A DNA stretch of 64,000 nucleotides from Nymphalis io (GCF_905147045.1 NC_065904.1:372001-436000), one strand, 5' to 3'; counted from the stretch's first letter, positions 46,401 through 58,862 are shown. Program-made: numbers and translations. The notes: generated by a model from the sequence alone, not told the origin.

Positions 46401-46729
46401 GTTGAATTTGTCGGAAAAATTTATACCGACTTTACTAGCGTGCGCCGCGTAAACCAATAGAGTTATATGTATTACAATATAAACGCTTTATTTTTAACCG
46501 TGATTATAATAATTAATTGTTATTAATATTTTGCGCGACGATCTTGATAAGTAGCAATTTATTAATTTTGGTACACGAATAGCTTATTACGTCACAAAAA
46601 TCTAAATATTACCCTTAAGATTACTTTTCGCTGGAAGATACTAATTGCACACTAATAATACTAATGAAATTTAAAATACGAACTGATTATAATAATAAAA
46701 ACTGCAACGCATATATTGCCGGGAATGCC

Positions 46730-46865
46730 TCTTCTCCACCTGATGGTAAGTGGCAGTAGAGTCCAAGCGCGACGACGGCAAGTACTGTCCGAAAGAATGT
46801 TCTACACTAGCCGCCCCCGCCTTGCCGGCCCGCAAGATGCCTCTTCACGCCTCGCTTATTAAATG
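46730..46865 (+). repeat. Short repeat related to the start of family B
   Basis: It contains 'ccacctgatggtaagtggca' followed by gtagagtccaagcgcgacga and a GC-rich end (cgcccccgccttgccggccc). The beginning resembles family B but the remainder is different, which suggests a separate repeat family. Confidence 0.5.
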
Positions 46866-48568
46866 TGTTTCATGAAAGATACATATCGAGTCGGATGATT
46901 GAACAAATGGCAATCACATCAAAAGTGATCTAAGTTTGACCATGCATTTCATGAGGTTCGACAAAATTCCTAAGGTTAATTGATTAACGCGTCCGCGCCG
47001 CGCTGCAGAAATAATGTTCGTTACCTTTTACAAGATTTTGTTTAACTTAACCTGTTTGTGCATTGTTCAAATATTACTGAATTTAAAACCACGCATGCGT
47101 ACACCGGTGCTACGATATATACTATCTTGTATGTCGATCGTATGCAATCTAATGTAATCCAAATCATATATTTGTACGTATGCAGAGTACATTAATTCAT
47201 TGAATGAAGATTGTAATTAAAAATATTGTTTAACAACTTTACTTTTACTTTATTGCAAGAAAAATTTTACACTGTCGGTCAAACTTAATGTCAAATGACA
47301 AAAACAACATCCCAGCAGACGAACACGAAACGAGTCCATGTCATTTAGTTTAGACTTTAGGCTTAAGTGTGACCGCAAACATATATTTTTTTAAGTACTG
47401 TTGTAATCTAAGATGCAATACATTTGCCTCTAAAAAGCCAATTCACTTTTTTTCGATTTGACTTGTTGCATTTTAAAGGCCTTTTTTAGAGAATCAAAAT
47501 GGCTTAATGAATTACATGGATGTGAAACGTAAATCAGGCCTTGCAATCCTAACACGCAGCACTGTGTTTGTATATCCTTCATTGGTGCTTACGACACAAC
47601 TCGCACTGGTCAATAAAAGAATACACTGTGAGGAATTATGCTGTATGAGAGTCACGGAATAAATTCCAAATATAAGTCTATTGAAAAGAGAAGTGTGAAG
47701 AGAGCTGTGAGACAGTTACGGATATTTTTATTAGCAAAACCTTTAGTTGATTTGTACATAGCAACAAGTCCAGGAGTATTATATAATCGGAAAGAGTTGG
47801 AATGATGTCGCGCGTGACGCAGGTGTGAGCCGTGTTGTAATCACGACGCAATCGACTGTGAAATGATCTGGAATGAAGGGTAGCTCGGAGATATTATAAA
47901 ATACTCAATTGTTGACGGCAGTGATATATAAATGTTTGGCTGTGATCAATGACTTACTTCATTAAACCTTACATTCAAGTTTATAGCACTGAAACAAAAT
48001 TTAAACGTATATGATTACTTAACACTCCTCCTGGCTTCACGTGAAAAATAGGAGTTTACATAACGTAATAACATTTACAATGACGAAAAACATACAAAGA
48101 AAATTATTGTATTTATTATATATTCGCTGGAATACAGAACACATCACCAAAGCTTCATCACAAATGGATGAATGGTTTAAGAACACATAGAGAACAATAA
48201 TACATTTTAATTTATTAAGAAGAAGATACTACGTGCACCTACGGCGTTTGTGCGTCTGTGTTGCACAAGATATATTTATGTTATGTTACAAAATAATTTA
48301 ATGAAACTGAATAAGATAATAGCTGATACCTTAGACTAAAACATAGATTACTTGTAAAAACGATTTTCTAGGTATAGCTAAAGGAAACAACAGATACACT
48401 TATAACATCAAGTTTTCAACTTCACAAAGTTAATATATCCTTCCTGGGACAAGGATTCTATAGTAAAATCCCGCAGATACTTTTAACTTTATCAATTAGT
48501 AAAGTTGAATCTTATGTTCATTTAATTTAATTGGCTTATAACGCAAAACAATAACTTATACATATTAT

Positions 48569-48594
48569 ATAATAATAATAATAATAATAATAAT
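48569..48594. repeat. (AAT)n microsatellite adjoining SINE D
   Basis: About eight AAT units directly abut the SINE D copy. On the minus strand this is the 3' end of the element, so the microsatellite may be its tail. Confidence 0.95.
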
Positions 48595-48958
48595 GTCCTC
48601 CAGACCGATTTCGGCCACGGCGGCCAATCCCAAGAGAGATTAGCCAACTACCCAGGAGATATTATAGTGCACAAGTGTGTGCGCAAACACAGGTGCACTC
48701 TCTATTCCCTAACCCTCATAATCCGATGGGACGGCAATCCGACACGACCGGAAAGAGTTCAGGCGTAGGACCAACGGCTTTACATGCTTTCCGAGGCACG
48801 GGAGTGTACACACTTCCATCTTCCAGACTCCGGGCTGCTACTGAGAATTTTCTGACAGAAAAATCCAATAACTTTTTATTGGCTCGACCTGGGAATTGAA
48901 CCCAGGACCACCGGGTCTGCCGCCTTATATCAAGCCACTAGACCAACGAGGCAGTCAC
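48595..48958 (-). mobile_element. SINE family D, full-length copy
   Basis: It begins gtcctccagaccgatttcgg and ends at ccactagaccaacgaggcag. Read on the minus strand, the head has an A box (ttggtctagtggc) and a B box (gggttcaattccc). Confidence 0.92.
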
Positions 48959-49618
48959 ATATTATATAAAAGCGTGGTGTTCGTATTCGATGATTTATAA
49001 TAAAAACAGGAGACATAAATCCTAGATCTGTGAAGAGAAGATTACGATTGATTGAGTGGAGGTGCTGATGAAAATCTAACACTGGAAGTACCCACGCAAC
49101 CCTTAACCATGCAACAAATACAGACGAAGCAATACATTAGACCGATACAATTTTTATAGTAATTATATTATATTATAGTAAAAACAATAAATCGAGTAAT
49201 TTACGAAATAGCTAAAACATTTCAAATTAATAACATGCCGGTAATGAATGGCCATTATATGTACGGAATCGGATTTTCGTTTCGTGTATTATTTCAGCTA
49301 ATTGGTTAAAGATTTGGATAATGCTCGATTCGTAAGGAATTTACGACGTAATTCTAATAATTTAACCTCATTAATGCTTGTTAAGTGTTTAGTCTTTCGG
49401 AGTGGTGACCACGAGTCACGTGAATGAGCGTTTATTGCAGAGTTATATTTGTTGGTCTCAGAACAGAGATTACTAAATAATTGACACCAAACATGCCCGT
49501 AGTTTGAAACGGTATAATAATAATTGTTAGCTGAAATTCAAATGTTTCACTAATTTTTTATATTCGGTCGCACTAATGTTTAGTGTTAATGAAACTTATT
49601 TATAACTTATTTAATACC
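48959..49618. other. AT-rich non-coding stretch
   Basis: Nothing is recognisable here. Confidence 0.4.
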
Positions 49619-49841
49619 ACTGCCTGAAATCCGGTCACGGCCAATTATTACAAAACACGAGCCAATTGCACAGGAGACATAGTTCATAAATATGAGCGCG
49701 AACGTAAGTGATCTTTCTATTTTCTATCCCAATCGGATGCAACGCTAAACCGACTAGAGATATCACACGCACGATCACGTGCTCTCCGAGGTGCAGGAAT
49801 GTAACACTGACAGCATCTTCCGATCTGTTACTGGCACACTC
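49619..49841 (-). mobile_element. SINE family D, diverged and lacking the head
   Basis: It matches the family from cactgcctgaaatccggtca to 'gcatcttccgatctgttact' and is cut where the next copy begins. Confidence 0.8.
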
Positions 49842-50170
49842 ATTTCTTCAGACTGATTTCGGCGCCGGTGGCCAATCAAGAGGGAGTGTATATAACTACG
49901 CAACATATATAATATTGCACTAGAGTTTGCGCAAACACAGGTGCACTCTCTATTTCCTCATAATCCGATGGGTTGGCAAATCTGACAGAATGGAAAGAGA
50001 TCAGGAGCAGGGCCGAAGTTTTGCGTACTTTCCGCGGCTCGGGAGTGTACAAGCTTCGCTACTAAGAATTTTTCGACGCAAAAACCAATTTTTTTTTTCC
50101 GACCTGGGGCTTGAACCCAGGACCTCGGGATCTGCAGCCTTATATCTAGTCACTATAACATGCATGCTAC
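49842..50170 (-). mobile_element. SINE family D, second of two tandem copies
   Basis: It runs from actcatttcttcagactgat to atctagtcactataac, including the B-box complement gcttgaacccagga. It lies head-to-tail with the preceding copy and is diverged from the copy at 48595. Confidence 0.85.
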
Positions 50171-50477
50171 GGTCTAAGTAGGGCTATACAAGCACGTTTG
50201 AATCATTTAAGGGGATTCAATTACATTTAAAGTAACCATCAGGAAGAACAGGTAAGAAATTTACATAGCTATGTAAATTAAATACAATTAAATAATTATT
50301 TATCCTGAATAAAAATGTCTGAGTACTAACTTCACGCTTCTTTAACATGTAAAATGTGACTCTAGTACCGGCTTAGTGTAGAATCTACACATACAGAGAA
50401 CTTCTACTATATTTTCCTAATTAAATTACACGCGTTTTATATAAAATATAGTCAATAAGCCACCTTGAAAAAGGAGA

Positions 50478-50592
50478 TATTATATCCTTTGTGCCTGTAT
50501 ACTGGTTCACTCACCGTTCAAACCATAACACTATTGCTGCTTAGAATATATGATGAGTGGATGGTACATATTAGGTCTACCACCAAATAACA
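50478..50592 (+). repeat. Interspersed repeat family B, 3' fragment
   Basis: It contains tatcctttgtgcctgtatac, 'ggttcactcaccgttcaaac' and ctaccaccaaataa with deletions. Confidence 0.75.
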
Positions 50593-50908
50593 TGATTAAA
50601 GACATAACATAAAATATATTCAACTTAATTTGAATATACAATCACTTGATATAATATGAATAACTCGAACGCTGTCAGACTGTCTGTTATTCCAGGAATC
50701 GTTCTGGATCGCAATCAGACGGTAATTGTTTTGTTTACAACCTAAAAACGCAAAGATATGTAGAACGCGATGTTCCGTTGAATAACTTACCAGGAAATTG
50801 AATGTTTTGCCTAAATTTTAAGATAATTTGAATAATTTTGCATTAAATAAAAGTAATATGTGAGTTATATAACGTATCTGTATTATATCATATTTGGTTT
50901 TTTTGTTT

Positions 50909-51085
50909 AGGTTAGGAAAGCAGACCTACCTGATGGTAAGGTCACCTTAGCTTGCATATAGACACTAAACACGAACCACTAAGAACAAATCACTACTAAC
51001 ATTTAACACTGTCGACCATAGCATCGAAGATATTCTATCAATTTCGCCTTTTGTTACACTGGTTCACTCAAACCGAAACACAGCC
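50909..51085 (+). repeat. Interspersed repeat family B, old copy
   Basis: The pieces ctacctgatggtaaggtcac, ccttttgttacactggttca and ctcaaaccgaaacacagc are in the expected order with many changes. Confidence 0.6.
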
Positions 51086-52330
51086 ATGCAAAAAATTAAT
51101 GAAAGGCTGTAGAATAAGCCTAAAATCACGTTTATATCAAAGTCAAAGAAATAATCATAAAAGAAAATGTGTGATTACAATAATATCGGAACTAAAAGAC
51201 AAAGTTATATACACATTATTGTCATAATCTTCAAGTTTACATAAATACATACATAATATCAAAGGGAAAGAGAATTCAATTGCATTATTTTTCAGAATTA
51301 GGTAAAAATTAGAAACCACGAACGTTATAAAAAAACAAATATTTATGTATAAATAAAAAAAAGAAATTCCATTTTTAAAACTATTATACAAATGCTTAAA
51401 TATCAAAATGCTCGAAATAATATAGCTTAGAGTTAAATACTGCCAACTAACAGTTGCAGTAGTGAAACATCCAAGTCAGCCGAAGTTTATGGAACTTTGG
51501 GAATGTTGACTGCAAAACTGTTTGTCTCGTTATAATGAGTGATTCACACTCTAAATGGGTCAATCCATTATCTGCCGATCTGATAAGGGTCGGTGTTTTG
51601 GTTTTATTTGTTTTAATCGAAGGCGTTACATTCCGATAGCGACGCGGGGGTAGGAACCTACCTCGTATAAGGTATATGGAGCTTTTATATTTATTATCTA
51701 TTAAAGTATATCGTTCAAATAATTGTTTACAATTAAAAAAATATTAAGAATTTAAATTGATATTTTTTTAGTAGAATTTAATTTTAAATTTGGTAACCAT
51801 TTTTTAAATTATATTAAACATTATCGTACTGCCAATTTAAACATGTATGCTATATTATAATAATGAATATTTTTGCACAATGCACACGAAAAAGATAAAC
51901 ACAGAAACGATAACTATGTAAGTAATATTAAGCATGAAACAGCATAACAATAAGTATTGATCTCTTGCTCAGTAACTTAAATACTTAGTAAGTAAATTAT
52001 AATAAATTACTTTAACCGATTTAAAATTTATAGTTATACTAATCAATTATTTGAAAAAAATAATTTTGCATATATTTTCACATTATCATAATTAGCAAAT
52101 TTCGTTACAATGGACAAAAAATTACCATTAATTTTTGTTACTTTTTTGAGCGGCTATATACAAACGATACAGTAACTTAGTTCTTTGTATCAAAAATAAC
52201 AAACTCATTGCAATAAAAAATATAACGCGTCCAAACGTTTTCCCACATTCACGTATTTCTCGGAACACAATACAGTGATTGTCGCTTAGCATCGAACTCG
52301 GGTCCGGCGCATTAAAACGAAAAAAGCGTC
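51086..52330. other. AT-rich non-coding stretch
   Basis: Apart from a short GC-richer piece at 51590-51665 nothing stands out. Confidence 0.4.
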
Positions 52331-52519
52331 ATGTGGTCATCCGAGCACCCAAACGTAGAGGCGCCAGTGGGATGGGGACAGAGATTCGATATCACTGGAT
52401 ACGATATGAGGGACGTAACACCCGACAAAGTGACAAAACATCTAACACGCCTTCAGGAAAATAAACTAGCACACATTCCGAGTCATTTGGACTCAGCGAC
52501 GTCAAAAGATTTATCCTGA
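52331..52519 (+). CDS. Candidate intronless small protein (62 aa), unrecognised
   Basis: The frame starts with ATG and ends with TGA, with an in-frame TAA 54 nt upstream. It is clearly less AT-rich than its flanks, with mixed use of all four bases at third positions. The product begins MWSSEHPNVEAPVGWGQRF and then DITGYDMRDVTPDKVTKHL. It is hydrophilic and has no signal peptide, membrane segment or cysteine. A poly(A) signal is 220 bp downstream (52742-52747), followed by a run of A residues at about 52779-52790. It could be a small gene, a retrocopy, or the coding exon of a spliced gene with a 5' leader. I do not recognise the family. The overlapping frame at 52279 is a shadow. Confidence 0.4.
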   Translation: MWSSEHPNVEAPVGWGQRFDITGYDMRDVTPDKVTKHLTRLQENKLAHIPSHLDSATSKDLS

Positions 52520-52741
52520 AATGATTGTGACGCGGCTGTTAACACCATGCAGGCGCATCGAAATCATCTTAATATAAATTAAAGATAAGATACACCAAAT
52601 GCACGGACAACACGTCTGTGAAGATACAAATTAAAAAAAAGGAAGGAAAAAAAAGTACAACGAAAAAACTATAATGTTAAAAGTAATGTACTTACAAAAC
52701 AAAAAAAAATTAAAGTGACTTAAATTCTTTCCCTAAATGTA

Positions 52742-52747
52742 AATAAA
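52742..52747 (+). terminator. Possible poly(A) signal of the 62-codon ORF
   Basis: An AATAAA at a suitable distance after the stop codon, in AT-rich sequence where such hexamers are frequent. Confidence 0.3.
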
Positions 52748-53718
52748 GAATTATTAATAATTTAATTAAAATCTGTATAAAAAAAAAAAACAAAAATACA
52801 CGAAATATGTCAGGATCATATCTATGCTCGGGCACCGCTTTTACAGCCGAATAGAAGAACTTTAAAGTCAATTAAAGACAGCTTAGCAACTTGAGTAAAA
52901 ATAAGTAAATTAACAAAGAATCAAGCACTGTCAACAACAACACACTATCAAACAATACTAAATCTATATTAATACAAAATATATCTTAACTTAATGTGAA
53001 CAAAACTTAGCAACAATACTATCGAGTCATAACTTTCGGAACTAATAAAATCAAAATCGCACGAGACAAAGTCCGTCAACAATAAATGTAATTTCCTGTT
53101 CCATGGTAAATACATCCGTGTATATCACACCCAGAGGCCAGGCGCCATCTTATCAAGCGATTCCGGTGGTCAGGTGAGATTTGAGATTATTCCAATTTAA
53201 TTTACGATAAGGCACAGATACCACTAAACGTCGCCAGACAGTTCTCGCCTTTGCGAAATTTATTATCAAGACATTTGTTACTAATTAAATATATATAAAA
53301 CCAATACAAGAACATTGATATATGTTTAATATTATTAAAACATGAAGTATGGACATTATACAAGTATACATATATATGTATGTATTACAGTTTAAGTACA
53401 TTACACGCCATCAGAATTAACGCGCAATTCGGCTACCAAAGTTGATCAAAATCATGTTCATTAATTTTTATAAATCGTCACCTTATATATTCTTGTAAAT
53501 GTTAAATACAATTCTCCAGACAGTGACTTCTTTGTCAATATCTGACCGACCTTGGAATAATGTGAACTATTATTTTACAAGACTAAATAATATTAATTGT
53601 AAAACTGCAGGAAACAGGAAATTAAGAAGCATGTAAATAAAATAATTTTTTTATATATCGGCTGAAAGTCAACCAATACTCAGTCAACGCTTGTTTATAA
53701 TTTGTATAATTTTGTAAT
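52748..53718. other. AT-rich non-coding stretch
   Basis: It holds a ggcgccatct motif at 53141-53150. No gene is visible. Confidence 0.4.
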
Positions 53719-53885
53719 CTATACTAATATTATAAATGCAAAAGATTCTGTGTCTGTTACGCTTTCACGGCTAAAATATTGAACCCGAAGCTTGAACCCC
53801 AAGAAAGAATATAGGCTACTTTTTTATACCTAGACACCGAACCCCTCAACTAATACGCGGGTGAAGCCACGGGCGAAAACTAGTT
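53719..53885 (+). repeat. Interspersed repeat family E, most complete copy
   Basis: It starts tatactaatattataaatgc and ends cgggtgaagccacgggcgaa. It shows the family's gttacgctttcacgg block. Confidence 0.65.
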
Positions 53886-54413
53886 AGTAACCTGCCTTAT
53901 TAATCAACGATTTTAACTTAGGATGTTATGTGCCACACGCTTGTAATTATACTATTTCACTTTAATCTGTGTGGAGGTTGAATATATAACGACTTACATA
54001 ACTCCCTCGACCGAGTAAATGCTAAATGCCTTTATTAAAATGTTTGTTCACTCAAAAAAAAGAGAATTATGATACTGCGAGCACGGAGTACTTCCGTAAG
54101 ATGCGACCGATTTGATATCCTTTATGATCTTCAGGAAAGTTAATGACTTCCGACAATTACGTTTTTATACAAATTTCGAACAATGCGCTTGTATGATAGA
54201 CGGTCGGACTGCGGACAGCCCGCTATTGTTTAAAACTTTCATTCATAAGTCAATCGCAATTTGTATGCTATTGATAGCTTTACGTGGATTCGTAATAATT
54301 GCCAGGAGTTCTCAGTTAGTTACACGATGTTTACTAACGGTCGAAATTAATACTATATATATTCAGTATATAAGAAATCCTTACCCTACGACTACTTCAC
54401 CAAATGCGTGAAA
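53886..54413. other. Unassigned stretch with a 99-codon open frame
   Basis: The open frame 54112-54411 starts at TTG, has no recognised domain, and has a hydrophobic piece SIAICMLLIALRGFVIIA. There is no clear splice context and I do not call it a gene. Confidence 0.3.
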
Positions 54414-54665
54414 GTGCCGAGATAGCCTTGTGGTTAGAACACGTGAATCTTAATCGAAGATTGCGAGTTCAAACCTCGGCAAGTACCACTGAATTTTCTT
54501 GGGATCTAAAATCACTTCAAACCGGAACACAAGAATACTAAGTGTTGCCGTTTGGCGGTAAATATCTGATGAGTGGGTGGTACTTACCCAGACGAGCTTG
54601 CACAAAGCCCTACTACCAAGTAAATTCCTCAAAAGAATGTTTTAGCCCAGCTGTGGGTCGCTTAC
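54414..54665 (+). mobile_element. Composite SINE A - repeat B - SINE A
   Basis: The SINE A head (54414 to about 54500: gccgagatagccttgtggtt, accactgaattttcttgg) is followed at about 54511-54624 by the 3' half of family B in plus orientation (cttcaaaccggaacacaaga to gccctactaccaagtaa). The end of SINE A resumes immediately (cctcaaaagaatgttttagc, ccagctgtgggtcgcttaca). The middle of SINE A is missing, as if B had inserted or recombined and replaced it. Confidence 0.8.
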
Positions 54666-56484
54666 ATGACTCACACAAAACAATTTGGTCTTCTTATAAA
54701 GATTGGCTGAAATGTTGCAGAATAATGGCGGAACCAGAACTTAAACTCTTTTTAATAAACAAATTATAGATCTCGTGTTATTCGTATAGAATATAAATTC
54801 TTGTCAGGAACACATAACATGTGTTTGTGACGTGACGACACCGACGCGGCGACGCGACGCATTTGCATCGGCTTCCGTTACTCGGAGGATACAGGTTCAT
54901 TTCCAGGCTAGACAATTGGCAATTATGACTAATCATTGCTAACCGACATGTGATGTTATTTTATTCGTCCTTTTACAGATGCAAAAGTTCTCGTTTTATA
55001 TATTATTCTAGGAAATAAATAGTAATATTCCTGACTTATTAAATTTAGTTTTTTATAAAGGTTCCCCAAGGTATTGGAGGCGTCCCCATTGGCGATGTAC
55101 GGAATGGTTAATATGTCTATGAGCGGTGGTGACCACTTACCATCAGATGGCCTAACAAATTCGTAGATATTTATTACACTAATTACTTACAATTTGATAA
55201 GACACATATATCATTTTCAACCTTATCTGCATATGTACTACATGTAATATTTAGTACAAGCCACTGTAATTCCTATTAGCTTTAGCCCTAGAAAGCATAG
55301 TGATGTGCAGACAAAAACATGCGAAGCACGTGCCAGAGGAGTCTCAACAAAAAAGAAATATTATCAGGAAATTAGTTCCTGGGGTAATATTATCTAATTT
55401 TTTCGGGAGTCGTGATAAACAGGGGGACAAATAATTTGATAAGATTGCGCACGCGACGCAAGGTGCTTCGTATTGGTGTTGAGATTAGCTTAACAAATAT
55501 TCCTTTTTTCGTTATCATAGAAACATTTTTTATAATTAGAAATATATCAAAGGAACCTCCGTTTCATTTTTTAATTTTTTTTTTATCGGGATTATATCAC
55601 ATCTGCGTTCAGTTGACATTGATCGCTTTATATTAAGTCAAGCTTCAATTCTTTACTTTTAATAAAATCGTATATAAATTAATTAGTTTATATTTTTATA
55701 TTTAAATAGGTTAAAAACTGGTTTATGGAATGGAATTCTCTCAGTTCACTCATATTAGTAAAAAATTAAAGAAATCAATAGACAAATTTTTATGAAACTT
55801 AACAAAGAAACCACGAAGTTGTCAGCATATCATCCAAAGCGCACGCTAAAATCGCTTGTGTCACGGGTAACAAATATACTTGTGAATTTATTATAATGCA
55901 AGTTTTGTTAAATTATTTAAATCAATTGTTAGTAATACCTACAACATTGTCAAACATAAAAATAGCAAAATTTGTCAACGATCATACCAACTTAGTTATA
56001 ATAGATTTAATTTCACGCCTAATCTAGACAGGCAGCCTCCATAATGGACTTTCCTAATGCAACTGTCCTAATAAACGCTTTAATTTTTCTACGTACAATT
56101 TGCCACATTAAAATTTTTGTTAGTTTATAATAAGTCTGGATTTCACGTTAGATTACCGTGAACGATATAAATTAGTCAGGTTTCGTGATCCGTATACGTA
56201 GCTATATTTAAATGTTTTTTATACATTCGAAAAAAGGCATTTTTTTTCATTTTCGGCGTCCGAAAATACTAAAAAATATACAAAAATATATAATCTGTGC
56301 AAAATAATTACAATTCAGAAATGTCGCTACAGATAGATATAAACACAAACATATAAATATAGCCGTTTGTTTGTGTATATACGATTTAAAATAATCTATC
56401 GATGACATCCTTTTATTGATAAAATATCTAGTAATATATAAGTAGAAAATATTGTTATTTATATTGACACTATCATGTATGTTT
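54666..56484. other. AT-rich stretch with a GC-rich octamer block and a B fragment
   Basis: At 54830-54885 a GC-rich piece (cgacgcggcgacgcgacgc) leads into ATTTGCAT (54861-54868). A family B fragment lies at 55060-55165. No gene is visible. Confidence 0.4.
55060..55165 (-). repeat. Interspersed repeat family B, sense 5' fragment
   Basis: It contains cattggcgatgtacggaatg and gtggtgaccacttaccatca on the plus strand. Confidence 0.75.
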
Positions 56485-56785
56485 AGCCGAGATAGCCTAG
56501 TGGTTAGAACGCGTGAATTAACCGATGATCGTGGGTTCAAACCTGGGCAATCACCACTGAATTTTCATATGCTTAATTTGTGATTATAAATCATCGCGTG
56601 CTTTACGGTGAAGGAAAACATCGTGAGGAAACCTGCATGTGTCTAATTTCACTGAAATTCTGCCACATGTCCACACCAACCCGCATTGGAGCATCTTGGT
56701 AGAATAAACTGCAAATCTTCTCCTCAAAAAGAGGAGAGGAGGCCTTTAGCCCAGCAGTGGGACATTCACATGCTGTTACGGTTGC
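56485..56785 (+). mobile_element. SINE family A, near full length
   Basis: It has a head from gccgagatagcctagtggtt and a B box gggttcaaacctgg, with a small deletion in the anticodon-like region. The 3' block ends cacatgctgttacggttgcg. Confidence 0.92.
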
Positions 56786-57605
56786 GGTATGTATACACCA
56801 TTTAAGTGGCTAGTATCCTACATAAACCAGATAGCCTCTCTCGGAGCTAAATACCTTTTAAAAAGGGGATGTCCTTAGTCTACGCGACCGGCAGCACACG
56901 ACAATTACAATAACATAAACACACAAAAAGGAAGTTAATTAAACTTCACTTATTTCAAAATTAAACGAACTCAAAGCGCGCAATAAAAGAGAAACTATGC
57001 AAAAGCAAACATAGAAATCAATTCATGTTTTACATTATTTTTATCGCCTCATCTTCCCACGTCCGTCTGTCGCACAATACTAACAATTTCACCTAAACAA
57101 ATAACGCTTGTAACTTACAGAGATGCGGCAAAAATTTAACGGTTTGTCAATTAAAATGAGGAAAAGTGCCCGAGAATTAAATCAGTATGATTGTCTTTGC
57201 ACGCGACGTCGCCTGCTTGCCACGTTGATTTATTACACAATTCATTAATGCTCCATATAATCATAAAATATATTTTATATAACATAAATCATTAAAACTG
57301 AACTTATTAAAAGACATAAAACTGTGGTTATTTCTGCGTGTTTTATTTATGTGTGTGTAAGAAGGGTACACTTCCATAAAAAATGTTTTGCACAAACACG
57401 GTTATTTTACTTTTTTTGTTATATACACTAAATAAAATATTGGCTACTGAGAATTCCCCGGTGGGTAAAGAATCACTCTTGCTCGGTACTGTTTGTTTTT
57501 GAGTAAAAAATGTCTCTATATTGTGATCTGGTTGTAGGTTTGGAAACGATCGGAATCATGTCCAATTTCTTTCAACACAAATAAAAAACCTTAATTTACA
57601 CCTCT
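56786..57605. other. AT-rich non-coding stretch
   Basis: Nothing is recognisable here. Confidence 0.4.
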
Positions 57606-57939
57606 TATATTTCTTTAAAAAAGCCGAGATGGCCCTGTGGTAAGAACGCGTGAATCTTAACCGATGATCGTGGGTTCAAACCCGGGCAAGCACCACTGAA
57701 TTTTCATGTGCTGAATTTGTGATTATAATTCATCTCGTGCTTTACGGTGAAGGAAAACATCGTGAGGAAACCTGCATGTGTCTAATTTCACTGAAATTCT
57801 GCCACATGAGAATTCTACCAACCCGCATTGGAGCAGCGTGGTGGAATAAGCTCCAAACCTTCTCCTCAAAAAGAGGAGAGGAGGCCTTAGCCCAGCAGTG
57901 GGACATTAACAGGCTGTTACGGTTACGGTATATTTCTTT
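57606..57939 (+). mobile_element. SINE family A, full length with 11-bp TSD
   Basis: The duplication tatatttcttt is perfect (57606-57616, 57929-57939). The head starts at 57623 and the tail is gttacggttacgg. The frame 57719-57961 crosses the element and is not a gene. Confidence 0.95.
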
Positions 57940-58656
57940 TATGTATTATTTAATGAAATAATTTAAAGTTAATTAACTTTTATGTATCTATTTATTTTAT
58001 TTACTTTTGACCAATCATGTTTTTATGAATATTTAACATGCAACAAATTGTGTTTAAACGGAGATATTGTCATTATTTCTGTATTATTTATGGGTAGTGT
58101 CACCAGTTATCACAAATTAAGAATTTCGCCTCCTGGTCTTGCATGATTTAAAACTCGCGATCTACATACTACGCGATTCGATCTATTGTCCCAAATATAA
58201 CTTCCAAACTTAAACGTTTTCTATTACAATACCAAATGTATTTATTGCACTTATATACAATATAAATAAGCCATGTATTCATATCAGAAGACGACAGTTG
58301 TGTCAATATTAATACTGTTATTCCATTATCGCGCTTGACCAAAAACCTAACATAATTACCCCTGATAAAGGATCTGAGCATTGAGATTTATCGAGAGAAT
58401 TTCACGCTCATTTCACAATAATGGCCGTCTTAAAATCTGGCAAACAACGATGATGGATGGGCGGCGACCACAAAGGCCTTACAATTCCACCGCCGCGCTC
58501 AATTATCCCTGTTGAATTAAAATGCGAAGAAAGATCTTACAAATTTGTAACGTCAATCCATACTGTTTATCCAAAATGTTATCGAACAAATAATTTTATT
58601 ACTAAACTAGGTACTAATATAAAAAATATGGTATATATGGGTATGAATAATGTTAA
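57940..58656. other. Non-coding stretch with a GC-richer patch
   Basis: The segment 58420-58520 (gggcggcgaccacaaaggcc and ccaccgccgcgctc) is GC-richer. The open frame through it has no recognised family. Confidence 0.35.
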
Positions 58657-58862
58657 AGTAACAGCCTGTAAACCTCCCACTGGGCCTTTTCTCATTTTGA
58701 AGAGAAAGTTTGGTACTTAGTACACCACGCCGCTCCACTGCGGTTTGGTGGATACACGTGTGGCTGATCTTTTCGATAATAGCTGCCGAGCTCGAGATGA
58801 ATCATAAATACAAATTCAGCATATGAAGGTGCACATACTCTAATCACTCGGCCATCGTTGCT
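58657..58862 (-). mobile_element. SINE family A, diverged copy
   Basis: On the minus strand it keeps the tail (gtaacagcctgtaaacctcc), a changed middle and a remnant of the head (actcggccatcgttgctc). Several internal blocks are deleted. Confidence 0.75.

Larger units (their letters stand above)
45792..48568. other. AT-rich non-coding stretch with two repeat fragments
   Basis: Repeat fragments at 46203-46400 and 46730-46865 are listed separately. A GC-richer patch lies at 46980-47010. No gene is visible. Confidence 0.4.

Noticed and set aside
50240..50265. aagaacag|gtaaga as a splice ratchet point
   Set aside because: The preceding bases are purine-rich, so an acceptor is unlikely.
52279..52464. 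61-codon frame overlapping the 62-codon ORF
   Set aside because: It starts at TTG, is in another frame, and is best explained as a shadow of the frame at 52331.
53160..53180. Second possible acceptor/donor junction, ggtcag|gtgaga
   Set aside because: There is no pyrimidine tract before the AG, so it lacks the acceptor half of a recursive splice site.
54112..54411. 99-codon open frame with a hydrophobic stretch
   Set aside because: It begins at TTG and has no family resemblance or splice context. Chance in a stop-poor patch is likely.
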